From an uncultured Carboxylicivirga sp. (GTDB taxonomy: Bacteria > Bacteroidota > Bacteroidia > Bacteroidales > Marinilabiliaceae): 64,000 nucleotides of DNA. Below are positions 55,268 to 64,000 of the stretch, piece by piece. The notes under the pieces were generated by a model. That model did no database searches, was not told the origin of the DNA, and worked only from the letters and a program-made list of their open reading frames with translations. The stretch spans positions 62,001-126,000 of the forward strand of contig NZ_OY764327.1 of assembly GCF_963668385.1 (NCBI RefSeq). Reading direction: 5' to 3'. How positions within the stretch are numbered: position 1 is the first letter of the stretch; every line of letters begins with the position of its first letter. The position numbers and the translations under genes were made by a program.

Positions 55268-55985
55268 AATAAATATTGATGTTATAAATACAGCTCAAGA
55301 TGTAACTACTAATAAAGTTATTGGTAAAAAAGCTGTTGTAATTGACGTTCTGCGGGCAACTTCGGTAATGACTACCGCAATTAACAACAAAGCAAAACAA
55401 ATAATTCCCGTACTTACACCAGAAGTAGCATTTGAAACACGGCAAAAAATAGGCAGCAACACAATACTTGGGGGCGAACGCCATGCTGAATTAATTGAAG
55501 GATTCGACTATGGCAACTCTCCTCTATCTTACACTAAAAAGGTTATAGAGAATAAAACACTAATTATTACAACAACCAACGGAACTCTTGCCATACAAAA
55601 TGCAATTAAAGCAGATGAATTATTAATTGCTTCTTTTTTAAACGCAAGTGCTATGGTTAACTATTTACATGACTCGAAAAATATTGCTTTGATTTGTTCA
55701 GGCAATAACGGTATTTACACCCTTGAAGATAATCTTTGTGCTGGTTATATTATCAGCTTGATTCTAGATTCAGGGAGACAAACAAAGCTCAGCGATTCTG
55801 CAATATCAGCATTAAGCCTGTATAATTGTACAAAAGATGATGTTACAAGATTAGCTTCTCAAGGACATCATTATAACGTATTAAAAAGTAAAAACTTTAC
55901 CAATGATTTGGTTGAGTGCTTTACTTTAAATAAATACAACGTTGTGCTCAAAATGATTGACGGAAAAATAAAAAAGGTTGTTTAA
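55260..55985 (+). CDS. comB: ComB-like 2-phosphosulfolactate phosphatase
   Basis: A 241-residue magnesium-dependent phosphatase of the ComB family, which removes phosphate from 2-phosphosulfolactate in coenzyme M synthesis. The motif VIDVLRATSVMTTAI is at 28-42, GGERHAELIEGFDYGNSP is near 75-92, and TTTNGTLAIQ near 105. The family is widespread in bacteria that do not make coenzyme M, so the actual substrate here may be another phosphoester. Its start overlaps the MATE gene, so the two are co-translated. Confidence 0.88.
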   Translation: MNEINIDVINTAQDVTTNKVIGKKAVVIDVLRATSVMTTAINNKAKQIIPVLTPEVAFETRQKIGSNTILGGERHAELIEGFDYGNSPLSYTKKVIENKTLIITTTNGTLAIQNAIKADELLIASFLNASAMVNYLHDSKNIALICSGNNGIYTLEDNLCAGYIISLILDSGRQTKLSDSAISALSLYNCTKDDVTRLASQGHHYNVLKSKNFTNDLVECFTLNKYNVVLKMIDGKIKKVV

Positions 55986-56003
55986 AAACAACCTTTACCT
56001 AGT

Positions 56004-56174
56004 TTATTCTACAATTCGATTGAGAACAATATGAACTATAATGCCGCCAACCATTAATAAGCCAGCAATTACCAACAACAGATTTCCAACGGGAGGATTG
56101 AGCATATACATTGCCAATACTACTACCCCAATAATAATTAATAAAACTCCAAAATTTTTCAATATATAATTCAT
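56004..56174 (-). CDS. 56-residue two-helix membrane protein
   Basis: ATG to TAA encodes 56 residues with two hydrophobic helices, about 8-24 (FGVLLIIIGVVVLAMYM) and 31-52 (NLLLVIAGLLMVGGIIVHIVL), joined by NPPVG. Such small two-helix proteins are common next to housekeeping genes in Bacteroidota. It is convergent with the comB-like gene (18 bases between stops). The good amino-acid pattern and absence of overlap with other genes support it. Function unknown. Confidence 0.65.
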   Translation of the reverse strand: MNYILKNFGVLLIIIGVVVLAMYMLNPPVGNLLLVIAGLLMVGGIIVHIVLNRIVE

Positions 56175-56272
56175 AGCGATTTATTTTGATACTTTTAAAT
56201 ATACCAACAAAATGTAATATTTAAAACAATCTGATGTTAATAAATAACTTTTCGAAGAGCAAGTGATATTTT

Positions 56273-56280
56273 TATCTTTG
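56273..56280 (+). promoter_or_regulatory. -7 promoter element of mutS
   Basis: TATCTTTG matches TAnnTTTG, 82 bases before the mutS start. Confidence 0.45.
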
Positions 56281-56362
56281 CAGCTTATGCAGGAAGCAAT
56301 TAAGTTTATTTTTCAAACAATTTAACCTTCGGCAAAACTTATAATCATTAAAAAAAGTAACA

Positions 56363-58984
56363 TTGGCTAAAGCAAAAAAAGACCCTGTACAAACTCCTTT
56401 AATGAAACAGTATTACAGCATCAAAGAAAAATATCCTGATGCCATTTTACTTTTTAGGGTAGGCGACTTTTACGAAACATTCTCTGATGACGCCATTAAA
56501 ACGGCCGAAATACTGGGAATAACATTAACAAGAAGAGCCAATGGTTCAGCCTCATATGTTGAATTAGCTGGTTTTCCACATCATGCATTAGATACTTATT
56601 TACCTAAGCTTGTGCGTGCAGGTGAACGTGTTGCTGTATGCGACCAGTTAGAAGATCCTAAAGCCACAAAGACAATTGTTAAAAGAGGCGTTACAGAATT
56701 GGTGACTCCTGGTGTTGCTATAAACGACAATATACTCGAACACAAAGAGAATAATTTTCTGGCCAGTGTTCATATTGATAAAAAAGTAGCCGGAGTTGCT
56801 TTTTTAGATATTTCAACCGGTGAGTTTTTAACTTCAGAGGGATCTTTTGAATATGTTGAAAAATTATTAGCCAATTTCAAACCTAAGGAAGTATTATACG
56901 AAAAAGGGAAGCGCCAGCTTTTTGATGATGCTTTCGGACCCAAATATTACACTTATGCTTTTGACGACTGGGCATTTGCTCCAGAATCATCTCATGACAG
57001 ATTATTGAAGCATTTCGAAACAAATTCGTTAAAAGGATTTGGGGTTCATAACCTTAGTTATGGCATAACAGCGGCCGGTGCCATTATGCACTATCTGGAT
57101 CTGACACAGCACCACAAAATACAGCACATTACATCACTTGGACGAATTGATGAGAATAAATATGTATGGCTCGATAAGTTTACCATCCGTAATCTGGAAT
57201 TATTTGGCTCGCTGAATGAAGATGGAAAATCACTAACCGATATAATCGATCGTACCATAAGCCCAATGGGTTCACGAATGTTAAAAAGATGGGTTGCTCT
57301 TCCTTTGAAGGATGTAAAACCGATTGATGACAGATTGAGCGTAGTTGAATACTTTTTTAAAGAGCCCGAATTAAAAGATAGCATCATGGATGCACTTCAT
57401 TCAATTGGTGATTTAGAACGTTTAGTTGCTAAAGTTGCTGCCGGACGAATTACTCCCCGAGAATTAATTCAACTAAAAATGGCTCTTTTTGCCATTGATC
57501 CAATCAAAGAAGGATGTTTAGCTAGCAAAAATGAACACCTCAAACACATGGGGGATCAATTAAACGGTTGTGCAACTATTCGAGAACGTATTCATCGTGA
57601 GATACAATCCGAACCTCCTGCATTGGTTTCGAAAGGAGGCGTTATTCAAGAAGGTGTTTCAGAGGAACTAGATGAATTAAGAAAAATAGCTTATTCGGGT
57701 AAAGATTATTTAGCCAATCTTCAGCAACGATTAAGCGAAGAAACCAATATACCAAGTATCAAAATTGCTTTTAACAATGTTTTCGGTTACTATATTGAAG
57801 TTCGGAATACACACAAAGATAAAGTACCTGAGGAATGGATAAGAAAACAAACCTTAGTCAGTGCTGAACGATACATTACTGAAGAATTAAAAGAATATGA
57901 ATCAAAAATTTTAGGAGCTGAAGAGAAAATTCTGAATATAGAAACCAAACTCTATAATAATTTAATTGTAGCAGTTTCTGAATTCATTTCAGCTATACAG
58001 TTAAATGCTACTCTTTTATCAAAAATAGATGTACTGGTTTCTTTTAACAATTTAGCAGCTGAATCAAAATTTGTTCGCCCTGTTGTTAACGACACCTTAG
58101 AACTAAAAATTAAAGCTGGACGTCATCCTGTTATTGAAAAGCAATTACCCATTGGTGAATCATATGTACCCAACGACGTTTACCTAAACAACGATACTCA
58201 ACAAATAATCATTATAACAGGGCCCAATATGGCTGGTAAATCAGCATTACTTCGCCAAACTGCCATTATAACCCTTATGGCTCAAATTGGCTGTTATGTT
58301 CCTGCTGAATCAGCAACAATTGGGGTGGTTGATAAGATTTTCACTCGCGTTGGAGCATCTGATAATATCAGCCTCGGAGAATCAACTTTTATGGTTGAAA
58401 TGAACGAAGCTGCCAGTATCCTAAACAATCTTACAAAGCGTAGTTTGGTTTTATTTGATGAATTAGGAAGAGGTACCAGTACCTACGACGGAATTTCCAT
58501 TGCCTGGTCGATTGTTGAGTACATTCACGAAAACAAAAAAGCAGGAGCTAAAACACTATTTGCAACCCATTATCATGAGTTGAATGAGATGGAAAAGACC
58601 TATAAACGCTGTAAGAATTACAATGTTTCGGTAAAAGAAGTCGATAATAAGGTGATTTTCCTTCGTAAATTGGTTCCAGGAGGTAGTAATCATAGTTTTG
58701 GTATTCATGTGGCACGAATGGCTGGTATGCCTAAAAGCGTGGTAAAAAGAGCTAATTCAATACTTAGCGACTTAGAACGATCAAATAGACAAGGTGATCT
58801 AAACAAACCCATTGACGACATTTCAAATAACAGAGAAGGAATGCAATTAAGTTTCTTCCAACTCGACGATCCGGTATTGAAACAAATCAGAGATGAAATA
58901 GCCGATTTAGATGTAAACAACCTAACTCCGGTAGAAGCTTTAAATAAATTGAACGAGATAAAAAAATGGATAGGAGTTAGTTAG
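56363..58984 (+). CDS. mutS: DNA mismatch repair protein MutS
   Basis: An 873-residue mismatch-recognition ATPase. The mismatch-binding Phe36-x-Glu38 is in VGDFYETF; the lever and clamp domains follow; Walker A is [11 protein letters not shown] near 620, and the Walker B region [16 protein letters not shown] is near 694, with the switch His in [11 protein letters not shown]. The C-terminal end keeps the helix-turn-helix dimer region and a short tail ([15 protein letters not shown]). The start is TTG: no ATG precedes the conserved TPLMKQYY, and a start at that Met would trim the N-terminus. A -7 element lies 82 bases upstream. Confidence 0.97.
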   Translation: MAKAKKDPVQTPLMKQYYSIKEKYPDAILLFRVGDFYETFSDDAIKTAEILGITLTRRANGSASYVELAGFPHHALDTYLPKLVRAGERVAVCDQLEDPKATKTIVKRGVTELVTPGVAINDNILEHKENNFLASVHIDKKVAGVAFLDISTGEFLTSEGSFEYVEKLLANFKPKEVLYEKGKRQLFDDAFGPKYYTYAFDDWAFAPESSHDRLLKHFETNSLKGFGVHNLSYGITAAGAIMHYLDLTQHHKIQHITSLGRIDENKYVWLDKFTIRNLELFGSLNEDGKSLTDIIDRTISPMGSRMLKRWVALPLKDVKPIDDRLSVVEYFFKEPELKDSIMDALHSIGDLERLVAKVAAGRITPRELIQLKMALFAIDPIKEGCLASKNEHLKHMGDQLNGCATIRERIHREIQSEPPALVSKGGVIQEGVSEELDELRKIAYSGKDYLANLQQRLSEETNIPSIKIAFNNVFGYYIEVRNTHKDKVPEEWIRKQTLVSAERYITEELKEYESKILGAEEKILNIETKLYNNLIVAVSEFISAIQLNATLLSKIDVLVSFNNLAAESKFVRPVVNDTLELKIKAGRHPVIEKQLPIGESYVPNDVYLNNDTQQIIIITGPNMAGKSALLRQTAIITLMAQIGCYVPAESATIGVVDKIFTRVGASDNISLGESTFMVEMNEAASILNNLTKRSLVLFDELGRGTSTYDGISIAWSIVEYIHENKKAGAKTLFATHYHELNEMEKTYKRCKNYNVSVKEVDNKVIFLRKLVPGGSNHSFGIHVARMAGMPKSVVKRANSILSDLERSNRQGDLNKPIDDISNNREGMQLSFFQLDDPVLKQIRDEIADLDVNNLTPVEALNKLNEIKKWIGVS

Positions 58985-59026
58985 ACTTCTATCCTTCTTT
59001 TTTTAGCAGAAATAGCGGAATTTTAT

Positions 59027-59057
59027 TTTGGATAAACAAAAAATACGTCTATATTTG
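59027..59057 (+). promoter_or_regulatory. Promoter of the first tRNA-Gly/tRNA-Leu unit
   Basis: TTTG at 59027-59030 and TATATTTG at 59050-59057 are separated by 19 bases, the spacing of Bacteroidota promoters. Transcription would start about 65 bases before the tRNA-Gly. Confidence 0.75.
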
Positions 59058-59121
59058 CATCCGCAATCGAAAAACAAACAACGCCAACAACGGACAGGCA
59101 TTGAGATTGCAAAGTTTGAAT

Positions 59122-59194
<73 letters not shown>

Positions 59195-59203
59195 CACAAG
59201 GAT

Positions 59204-59290
59204 GCCCGAGTGGTGGAATTGGTAGACACGCAGGACTTAAAATCCTGTGGCCATTAGGCCGTGCGGGTTCAAGTCCCGCCTCGGGTACCA
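59204..59290 (+). tRNA. tRNA-Leu (UAA), copy 1
   Basis: An 87-base class II tRNA with acceptor GCCCGAG/CTCGGGT, anticodon stem CAGGA/TCCTG around CTTAAAA (anticodon TAA), a variable arm, and T-arm GGTTCAAGTCC. Unlike the glycine tRNA it carries an encoded CCA. Confidence 0.97.
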
Positions 59291-59312
59291 CCTCTAGTTA
59301 ATCTAGAATATA

Positions 59313-59345
59313 AAGCGCTTAAAACAATGTTTTAAGCGCTTTTTT
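59313..59345 (+). terminator. Terminator of tRNA unit 1
   Basis: AAGCGCTTAAAAC and GTTTTAAGCGCTT form a perfect thirteen-pair stem with the loop AAT, followed by T. Confidence 0.9.
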
Positions 59346-59404
59346 ATTTCCTATAAATATCAATGACAAAAAACCAATTACTTTTATAAATTATTCTCTC
59401 AATT

Positions 59405-59435
59405 GTTGTGTATATAAAAAATTGATCTATCTTTG
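59405..59435 (+). promoter_or_regulatory. Promoter of the second tRNA-Gly/tRNA-Leu unit
   Basis: GTTG at 59405-59408 and TATCTTTG at 59428-59435, again 19 bases apart. The downstream words GCATCCGCAAT are shared with the first promoter. Confidence 0.7.
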
Positions 59436-59492
59436 CATCCGCAATTGAAAAAGCACCTATAACGCTTGGATGCAAAATTGCTAAGTTTGAAT

Positions 59493-59565
<73 letters not shown>

Positions 59566-59574
59566 CACAAGGAT

Positions 59575-59661
59575 GCCCGAGTGGTGGAATTGGTAGACAC
59601 GCAGGACTTAAAATCCTGTGGCCATTAGGCCGTGCGGGTTCAAGTCCCGCCTCGGGTACCA
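59575..59661 (+). tRNA. tRNA-Leu (UAA), copy 2
   Basis: Identical over 87 bases to the copy at 59204, including the encoded CCA; anticodon TAA. Confidence 0.97.
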
Positions 59662-59683
59662 CCTCTAGTTAATCTAGAATATA

Positions 59684-59717
59684 AAGCGCTTAAAACTTTT
59701 GTTTTAAGCGCTTTTTT
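59684..59717 (+). terminator. Terminator of tRNA unit 2
   Basis: The same thirteen-pair stem as in unit 1, but with the loop TTTT, followed by six T. Confidence 0.9.
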
Positions 59718-59769
59718 ATTTTAGCAAATTCATGCCTCCTATCTATACTCAATTACACTTCCCTTTATT

Positions 59770-60372
59770 TCATTGTGGAATACCAGCTATCACACCATTA
59801 GGCTGAGGCGCTGTCCACCCATCAGGTAACTCGAAATTATGGCATTGATTACAAGATAAAACCGATTGCCCATGCATAGAATGACAGGAATAGCATTGCA
59901 ATTTACCATGACGTGGATCGTGCTGGTTATAGGCGAATAACGAATTCTCATGATGTTGAGTTGCATCAATTATTTCAGCTTCCACGTGACATCCTACAGT
60001 AAGGCAAAAACTCCGGGTTCCAAATGCTCTCTTTTCCAGTGGAAAGGTATAATTTCCGCTTACCCAGTGCATACCTTCTCTAATTTGCTCGCTCATTACC
60101 GACTCATGACAATCAACACATTTAATGGTCAGTGTATCACAATTAGCATGCATAGTTATTAGCATGGTGGAATCGTTTGCAAAGTAATTATCAACATAAT
60201 TACTCATTGGGGTATGACACGATGTACAGAAACTAGGCTGTTCGTGCCAGATAACTCCACCCGTTACCACGCCAGACATAACTATGACAACTCCCAATGT
60301 TACCATAAAAAACATCCACCTCCGATGATTCATTTTACTATGTATTTTTCTTGTTATATCTTTTAGTTGCAT
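59770..60372 (-). CDS. Membrane-anchored multihaem cytochrome c, NapC/NirT/NrfH-like
   Basis: A 200-residue cytochrome with one N-terminal membrane helix (about 19-41) and a periplasmic domain with five haem-binding sites: four CxxCH (49-53, 85-89, 160-164, 174-178) and one unusual CLTVGCH, a C-x4-CH motif, at 123-129. Extra His residues (HHENS near 140, HDPRHG near 151) can serve as distal ligands. It should take electrons from menaquinol and pass them to the flavoprotein encoded 47 bases upstream on the same strand, the usual arrangement of periplasmic fumarate-reductase-like systems. Confidence 0.88.
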   Translation of the reverse strand: MQLKDITRKIHSKMNHRRWMFFMVTLGVVIVMSGVVTGGVIWHEQPSFCTSCHTPMSNYVDNYFANDSTMLITMHANCDTLTIKCVDCHESVMSEQIREGMHWVSGNYTFPLEKRAFGTRSFCLTVGCHVEAEIIDATQHHENSLFAYNQHDPRHGKLQCYSCHSMHGQSVLSCNQCHNFELPDGWTAPQPNGVIAGIPQ

Positions 60373-60419
60373 GATGATATTCCTTTTTTTAAGTTGAAAA
60401 ATAAGCGCATTAAAGTCTA

Positions 60420-62084
60420 TTAAGCCTGTAAATTTGCAACATGCTTACCCACCTGATATCCAAAAGTGTAACATCGTCCTAGAGATAAACCATAAACGAT
60501 AAGAGGATAGTCAACTCCTCCATAAAAACCACCACCCAAATTTCCAACAGCATACAATCCTTTAATTCTTTCTCCACCGGCATTTAAACACTGATGATTT
60601 TCATCCACTAATAATCCCGAGCAAACAGCTGATAATCGTAAAGTCCGATGAATGCCGTAAAACGGAGGTGTATCTATAGGGGCTAACTGATCAGCAGCTT
60701 TTCCGAAATCCTCATCCTGCCCTGTTGCTGCCAACTCATTATACCTTTTAACGGTAGCGGCTAAAGTTGCAGGGTCAGCACCTATCTTTTTAGCAAGCTC
60801 TTCAATCGAATCTGCTTTAAAAGTATTAATAAAAGGTGTGGACACATGATCGTGCAAACCCGGCTCTTCAGGCATATACTCTTTTAATTCCTCGGGAGGA
60901 ACCAACACTCCCGGCCAATCGGCAGCCTGCTTCATGTAATTGGCATCAAAAATCTGTGAATACTGACCTGCTTTTTCTGACCGTCGTAAATAGTTGTTTA
61001 ATAACGACATTTCAACACTCTCATTTACGAATCTTTTCCCCTGATGATCAACAGCTAAAAATGGCATATCGCACATTGTGGCAGGTCCGGCATCAAAATC
61101 ATGCATCATCTTTGTATGACCAATAGGTTCGATAACACCACCGGCCCAATACCCCATCTTAAAACCATCGCCTGTTTTATTGGATTGCTTACGTCCAAAA
61201 TGCCTGGCATCAGGAATAAAATAATCGCACATGGCTTTATTATTCTGATAATCTCCCGTAGCGAGTATCACCCCCTTTGAGGCCATGAACCGCGTATATT
61301 TCCCATTTTCGTGTTTACCAATTACACCTATTACCTCACCCGAATCATTCTGCACCAACTGAACTGCCGGTGTGCTATAGAAATACTTCACTCCTGCTTT
61401 TTCAGAATATTTAGCTAAGGCTTTCATTCCATCACCATTATTAAATGGTTTGGGACCAAAGTAGGCTGTATGATAACTTAGTTTATAACCGTTTACATTC
61501 AATATTTTTACCTGTTGCTTATTTCCCTGATTAATCACACTCGCTCCCGCCTTTTGAGCCCGATCGATCACCCAGGTAACTGCTTCACCTGAACGATATG
61601 CCCACTCACGTAGCAATTGAGGACTGCAACGATGCGCATTTTCTTTCATAAGAGTTGAAACAAGAGCCTCCACTCCTGCCTTTTCACTATTAACTAGATC
61701 GATACCTGCTCCTGAATTACCCTGAGAAATGGCCATATTTTCTTTTTGAAGAACAGCGACCGATGCTCCATTTTCAAAGGCAGACAAGGCAGCCGGCACA
61801 CCAGATGCTCCTGCACCTACGACAACCACATCAACTTTTATAGTTTGATCGATATTGGCATCTTCAATCTTTTCGGGTTTTGGAAGAAAGGAAAGCATAC
61901 CTCCTTCATCAGAACTTTTTCCATAAACTAAATCCTCATCAAAAGTTTTCTTATCAGGACTGTTAGGTTTACAACCGTTTAACCCCCAAAAGCCTGCTGC
62001 CATAGAACCTAAGGCTGCCCTAGACAAGAAACCTCGCCTTGATAGACCGTTTTTAATCGTATGTTTAGTGTATTCATCCATCAT
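60420..62084 (-). CDS. Tat-exported FAD-dependent reductase (fumarate/urocanate reductase-like), lipoprotein
   Basis: A 554-residue flavoprotein of the FAD_binding_2 family. The N-terminus has a twin-arginine signal (LSRRGFLSRA, Arg16-Arg17) that ends in a lipobox (GLNGC, Cys38), so it is exported folded and lipid-anchored. The FAD fold is VVVVGAGASGVPAAL at about 70-84, and GKRFVNES is the familiar substrate-domain strand. Where fumarate reductases have H-T-M-G-G, this protein reads AVCSGLLVD, so fumarate is unlikely to be the substrate. It pairs with the multihaem cytochrome as a respiratory reductase for an unknown, probably unsaturated, acceptor. Confidence 0.88.
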   Translation of the reverse strand: MMDEYTKHTIKNGLSRRGFLSRAALGSMAAGFWGLNGCKPNSPDKKTFDEDLVYGKSSDEGGMLSFLPKPEKIEDANIDQTIKVDVVVVGAGASGVPAALSAFENGASVAVLQKENMAISQGNSGAGIDLVNSEKAGVEALVSTLMKENAHRCSPQLLREWAYRSGEAVTWVIDRAQKAGASVINQGNKQQVKILNVNGYKLSYHTAYFGPKPFNNGDGMKALAKYSEKAGVKYFYSTPAVQLVQNDSGEVIGVIGKHENGKYTRFMASKGVILATGDYQNNKAMCDYFIPDARHFGRKQSNKTGDGFKMGYWAGGVIEPIGHTKMMHDFDAGPATMCDMPFLAVDHQGKRFVNESVEMSLLNNYLRRSEKAGQYSQIFDANYMKQAADWPGVLVPPEELKEYMPEEPGLHDHVSTPFINTFKADSIEELAKKIGADPATLAATVKRYNELAATGQDEDFGKAADQLAPIDTPPFYGIHRTLRLSAVCSGLLVDENHQCLNAGGERIKGLYAVGNLGGGFYGGVDYPLIVYGLSLGRCYTFGYQVGKHVANLQA

Positions 62085-62178
62085 AAATTCGATTTAAGCA
62101 GTGTTTTTAAAGCATAATTTATCCATTAAAGCAACGATATAATCATTACAATCTCTTTTTAATCCTTTGATTTACTTG

Positions 62179-63813
62179 CTATTCTTTAAACAACTTTTGT
62201 AACTCTTCAGGACTCAGCTTCCAATATTCAATAGCAGGGTTTTTCTTTATTTTTTCTTTATATTCATCAATAAACATCTGATTCAACGAGTCATTATCTT
62301 CGTACTGAACCCTTAAGGCAGCTAACTGCTTGTGCAGTTTGGCCTGAACATCAGAATAAGCAGCTTCTCCATATACATTGTGTAATTCGTTAGGATCTTC
62401 TTTCAGATCAAACAACTCCCATTTATCCATATCGTAGTAATAATGAATCAGCTTATAACTATCGGTTGTAATACCATAGTGCCTTAACACATTATGCTCC
62501 GATGGATGTTCGTAATAATGGTAGTAATGACCTTTTCGCCAGTCGGCAGGTGTTTCGCCTTTTAAAACAGGTAACATACTTTTACCTTGCATATCCGCAG
62601 GAATCTCACCACCGGCAATATCAATCAATGTCTCGCCAAAGTCCAGATTGGAAACCAGATCATTACAAACCGATCCGCTTTTAATCACATCGGGCCAGCT
62701 TATTAATAGAGGCGTATTCAGCGATTCTTTATACATCCAACGCTTATCGAACCATCCGTGCTCGCCCAGGTAAAAACCCTGATCGGAAGTATAAATAACA
62801 ATTGTATTCTTATCCAAACCTGATTTATGAAGATAATCAAGCACTTTACCAACCCCTTTATCAACCGATGAAATGCAGGCTAAGTAATCGCGCATATAAC
62901 GCTGATACTTAAAATTCACCAAATCCTTTCCTGTTGGATTTGTCTGTTTAAAATCATCATAAATAGGTTGATAAACCGCATCCCAGGCTTTTAGTTGCTC
63001 TTCGTTTAAACCACGTCGGGGTTGATCCGACATTTTCAAGTCACGATCGAGGTACATCGATTCAGCAATACTCATGTTATTTAGCGATGCAGGTTCTCTG
63101 GTAGCATAATCACCAAAAAGAGTCTCCGGTTGGGGGAACACGGTATTTTCATACATACCTAATTCATTGGGACCCGGCTCCCATGGTCGATGAGGCGCTT
63201 TTTGCCACATCATCGCCATAAATGGTTCATCGGAATCTTTTACTGTTTCGAGCCAATTAATGGTTTTATCGGTAATGATTTCGGTTGCATATCCTTCTGT
63301 TTTATACTCACCTTGCTGATTTATGAAAACAGGATTGTAATAGCTTCCCTGTCCCGGAAGAATATCGTAATAATTAAAACCTGTTGGCGTACCTCCCAAA
63401 TGAAGCTTGCCAATTACAGCGGTTTGATAACCTAATTTTTGAAGTTCTTTGGGAAAAGAATTTTGAGAAAAATCAAACTTAGATCCCATGGTATTATCAA
63501 TAAAACCGTTTTTATGACTGTACTTACCTGTAAAAATGGTTGCTCTGGACGGACCACAAATAGAGTTTGTAACCAAACACTGATTAAATATCATCCCATT
63601 ATCGGCAATGCGATCGATATTGGGTGTAGGTGCCAAATCCTTTAGCGGACCACCATAAGCACTTATTGCCTGAAAAGCATGATCATCAGCCATGATAAAA
63701 AGGATATTGGGTCTTTGCTTCTTGGTTTCCTTTTTTGAGTTTGAATGCTGGCATGAACTCAACAATCCAAGCAGAACAATTGCAGCACTAAATAATATAC
63801 TTTTCATTTTCAT
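62179..63813 (-). CDS. Formylglycine-dependent sulfatase (S1), lipoprotein
   Basis: A 544-residue sulfatase anchored as a lipoprotein (MKMKSILFSAAIVLLGLLSS, Cys21). The signature is Cys86-Gly-Pro-Ser-Arg (SICGPSRA), the canonical C-x-P-S-R for formylglycine formation. Metal ligands are Asp43-Asp44 (MADDHAF) and a later YTSDQGFYLGEHGW. It resembles the polysaccharide sulfatases of Bacteroidota loci. It is preceded 70 bases upstream on the same strand by the end of a likely glycoside hydrolase, so it probably belongs to a locus to the right of the window. Confidence 0.94.
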   Translation of the reverse strand: MKMKSILFSAAIVLLGLLSSCQHSNSKKETKKQRPNILFIMADDHAFQAISAYGGPLKDLAPTPNIDRIADNGMIFNQCLVTNSICGPSRATIFTGKYSHKNGFIDNTMGSKFDFSQNSFPKELQKLGYQTAVIGKLHLGGTPTGFNYYDILPGQGSYYNPVFINQQGEYKTEGYATEIITDKTINWLETVKDSDEPFMAMMWQKAPHRPWEPGPNELGMYENTVFPQPETLFGDYATREPASLNNMSIAESMYLDRDLKMSDQPRRGLNEEQLKAWDAVYQPIYDDFKQTNPTGKDLVNFKYQRYMRDYLACISSVDKGVGKVLDYLHKSGLDKNTIVIYTSDQGFYLGEHGWFDKRWMYKESLNTPLLISWPDVIKSGSVCNDLVSNLDFGETLIDIAGGEIPADMQGKSMLPVLKGETPADWRKGHYYHYYEHPSEHNVLRHYGITTDSYKLIHYYYDMDKWELFDLKEDPNELHNVYGEAAYSDVQAKLHKQLAALRVQYEDNDSLNQMFIDEYKEKIKKNPAIEYWKLSPEELQKLFKE

Positions 63814-63883
63814 GTCATTAAATTTTTATTCACAACACAGATCATAACAAACCGCTCTACTTTACGGTGTTTATATTGATATT

Positions 63884-64000
63884 CTATTCTTTAACCTCAA
63901 CCCTATTATTACCGCCTTTTAAATCATATTCTTTCCCTTTCCACACAAACGTTCCTGAAATATTTTGAGGTAATTCAATTTCGGCTTTTAATCCTTTTGA
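63884..64000 (-). CDS. C-terminal end of a gene cut by the window, probably a glycoside hydrolase
   Basis: The last 38 codons before a TAG: SKGLKAEIELPQ, ISGTFVWKGKEYDLKGG and NNRVEVKE. The pattern, with E(I/V)-x-LP and G-K-x-Y-x-L-K-x-G-N, is that of the C-terminal beta-sandwich of GH78-type rhamnosidases and related hydrolases. It is on the same strand and 70 bases before the sulfatase. The assignment is only suggestive. Confidence 0.5.
   Translation of the reverse strand, partial: SKGLKAEIELPQNISGTFVWKGKEYDLKGGNNRVEVKE

Overview
The window is ordinary chromosome from a carbohydrate-degrading member of the Bacteroidota, probably a Bacteroidales/Marinilabiliales-like anaerobe; the rank below phylum is an inference. 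The support is a hybrid two-component system (HTCS) beside xylan hydrolases, formylglycine sulfatases, a GPH sugar symporter, a btuB-type TonB receptor, several -33/-7 promoters with the Bacteroidota TAnnTTTG element, low GC, and almost no Shine-Dalgarno signals. I see no phage, insertion sequence, CRISPR array or rRNA.

Layout. 0.3-8.7 kb (minus strand): a xylan operon GH3-GH67-GH10-GH43 followed by a YqhD-type alcohol dehydrogenase, divergent from a 1358-residue HTCS (8.9-13.0 kb). 13.0-16.6 kb: malic enzyme and a GH26 lipoprotein. 16.9-20.8 kb: a Cache-SpoIIE phosphatase, a YdjM-like membrane hydrolase, a WG-repeat lipoprotein and an HU-like protein. 21.7-24.3 kb: a row of poorly known envelope proteins. 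24.5-27.1 kb: a HAD-like phosphatase lipoprotein and a sulfatase. 27.5-33.1 kb: a cobalamin riboswitch and the operon btuB-btuC-btuD-cobO-btuF. 33.1-35.0 kb: two kilobases of repeat-rich non-coding DNA. 35.0-37.5 kb: a GPH symporter and a second cytoplasmic GH43. 37.6-43.1 kb: housekeeping genes (DUF3109, a secreted protein, gpmI, ung). 43.6-49.9 kb (minus strand): a thioesterase, a large MscS channel and a TPR-CHAT protease. 49.9-53.9 kb: a small double-glycine peptide gene, a small winged-helix regulator, an HlyD adaptor and a C39-peptidase ABC exporter. 53.9-59.0 kb: MATE, comB-like and mutS. 59.0-59.7 kb: a duplicated tRNA-Gly/tRNA-Leu operon. 59.8-62.1 kb: a multihaem cytochrome and a Tat-exported flavoprotein. 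62.2-64.0 kb: a sulfatase and the end of a further gene.

How it fits together. GH10 and GH67 cut glucuronoxylan and remove glucuronic acid, GH3 and the two cytoplasmic GH43 enzymes finish the oligosaccharides, the GPH symporter imports them, and the HTCS is the likely sensor. SusC/SusD is not in the window. The btu operon imports and adenosylates corrinoids under riboswitch control.

The best candidate for an undescribed system is the peptide-export cassette at 49.9-53.9 kb. A 46-residue precursor with a GG site and a short acidic core sits directly before a regulator and a complete leader-cleaving exporter, and divergent from a membrane-anchored CHAT protease. The peptide gene is too short for usual ORF callers. 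A bulged hairpin, whose loop can also pair with the leader of the regulator gene, lies between peptide and regulator.
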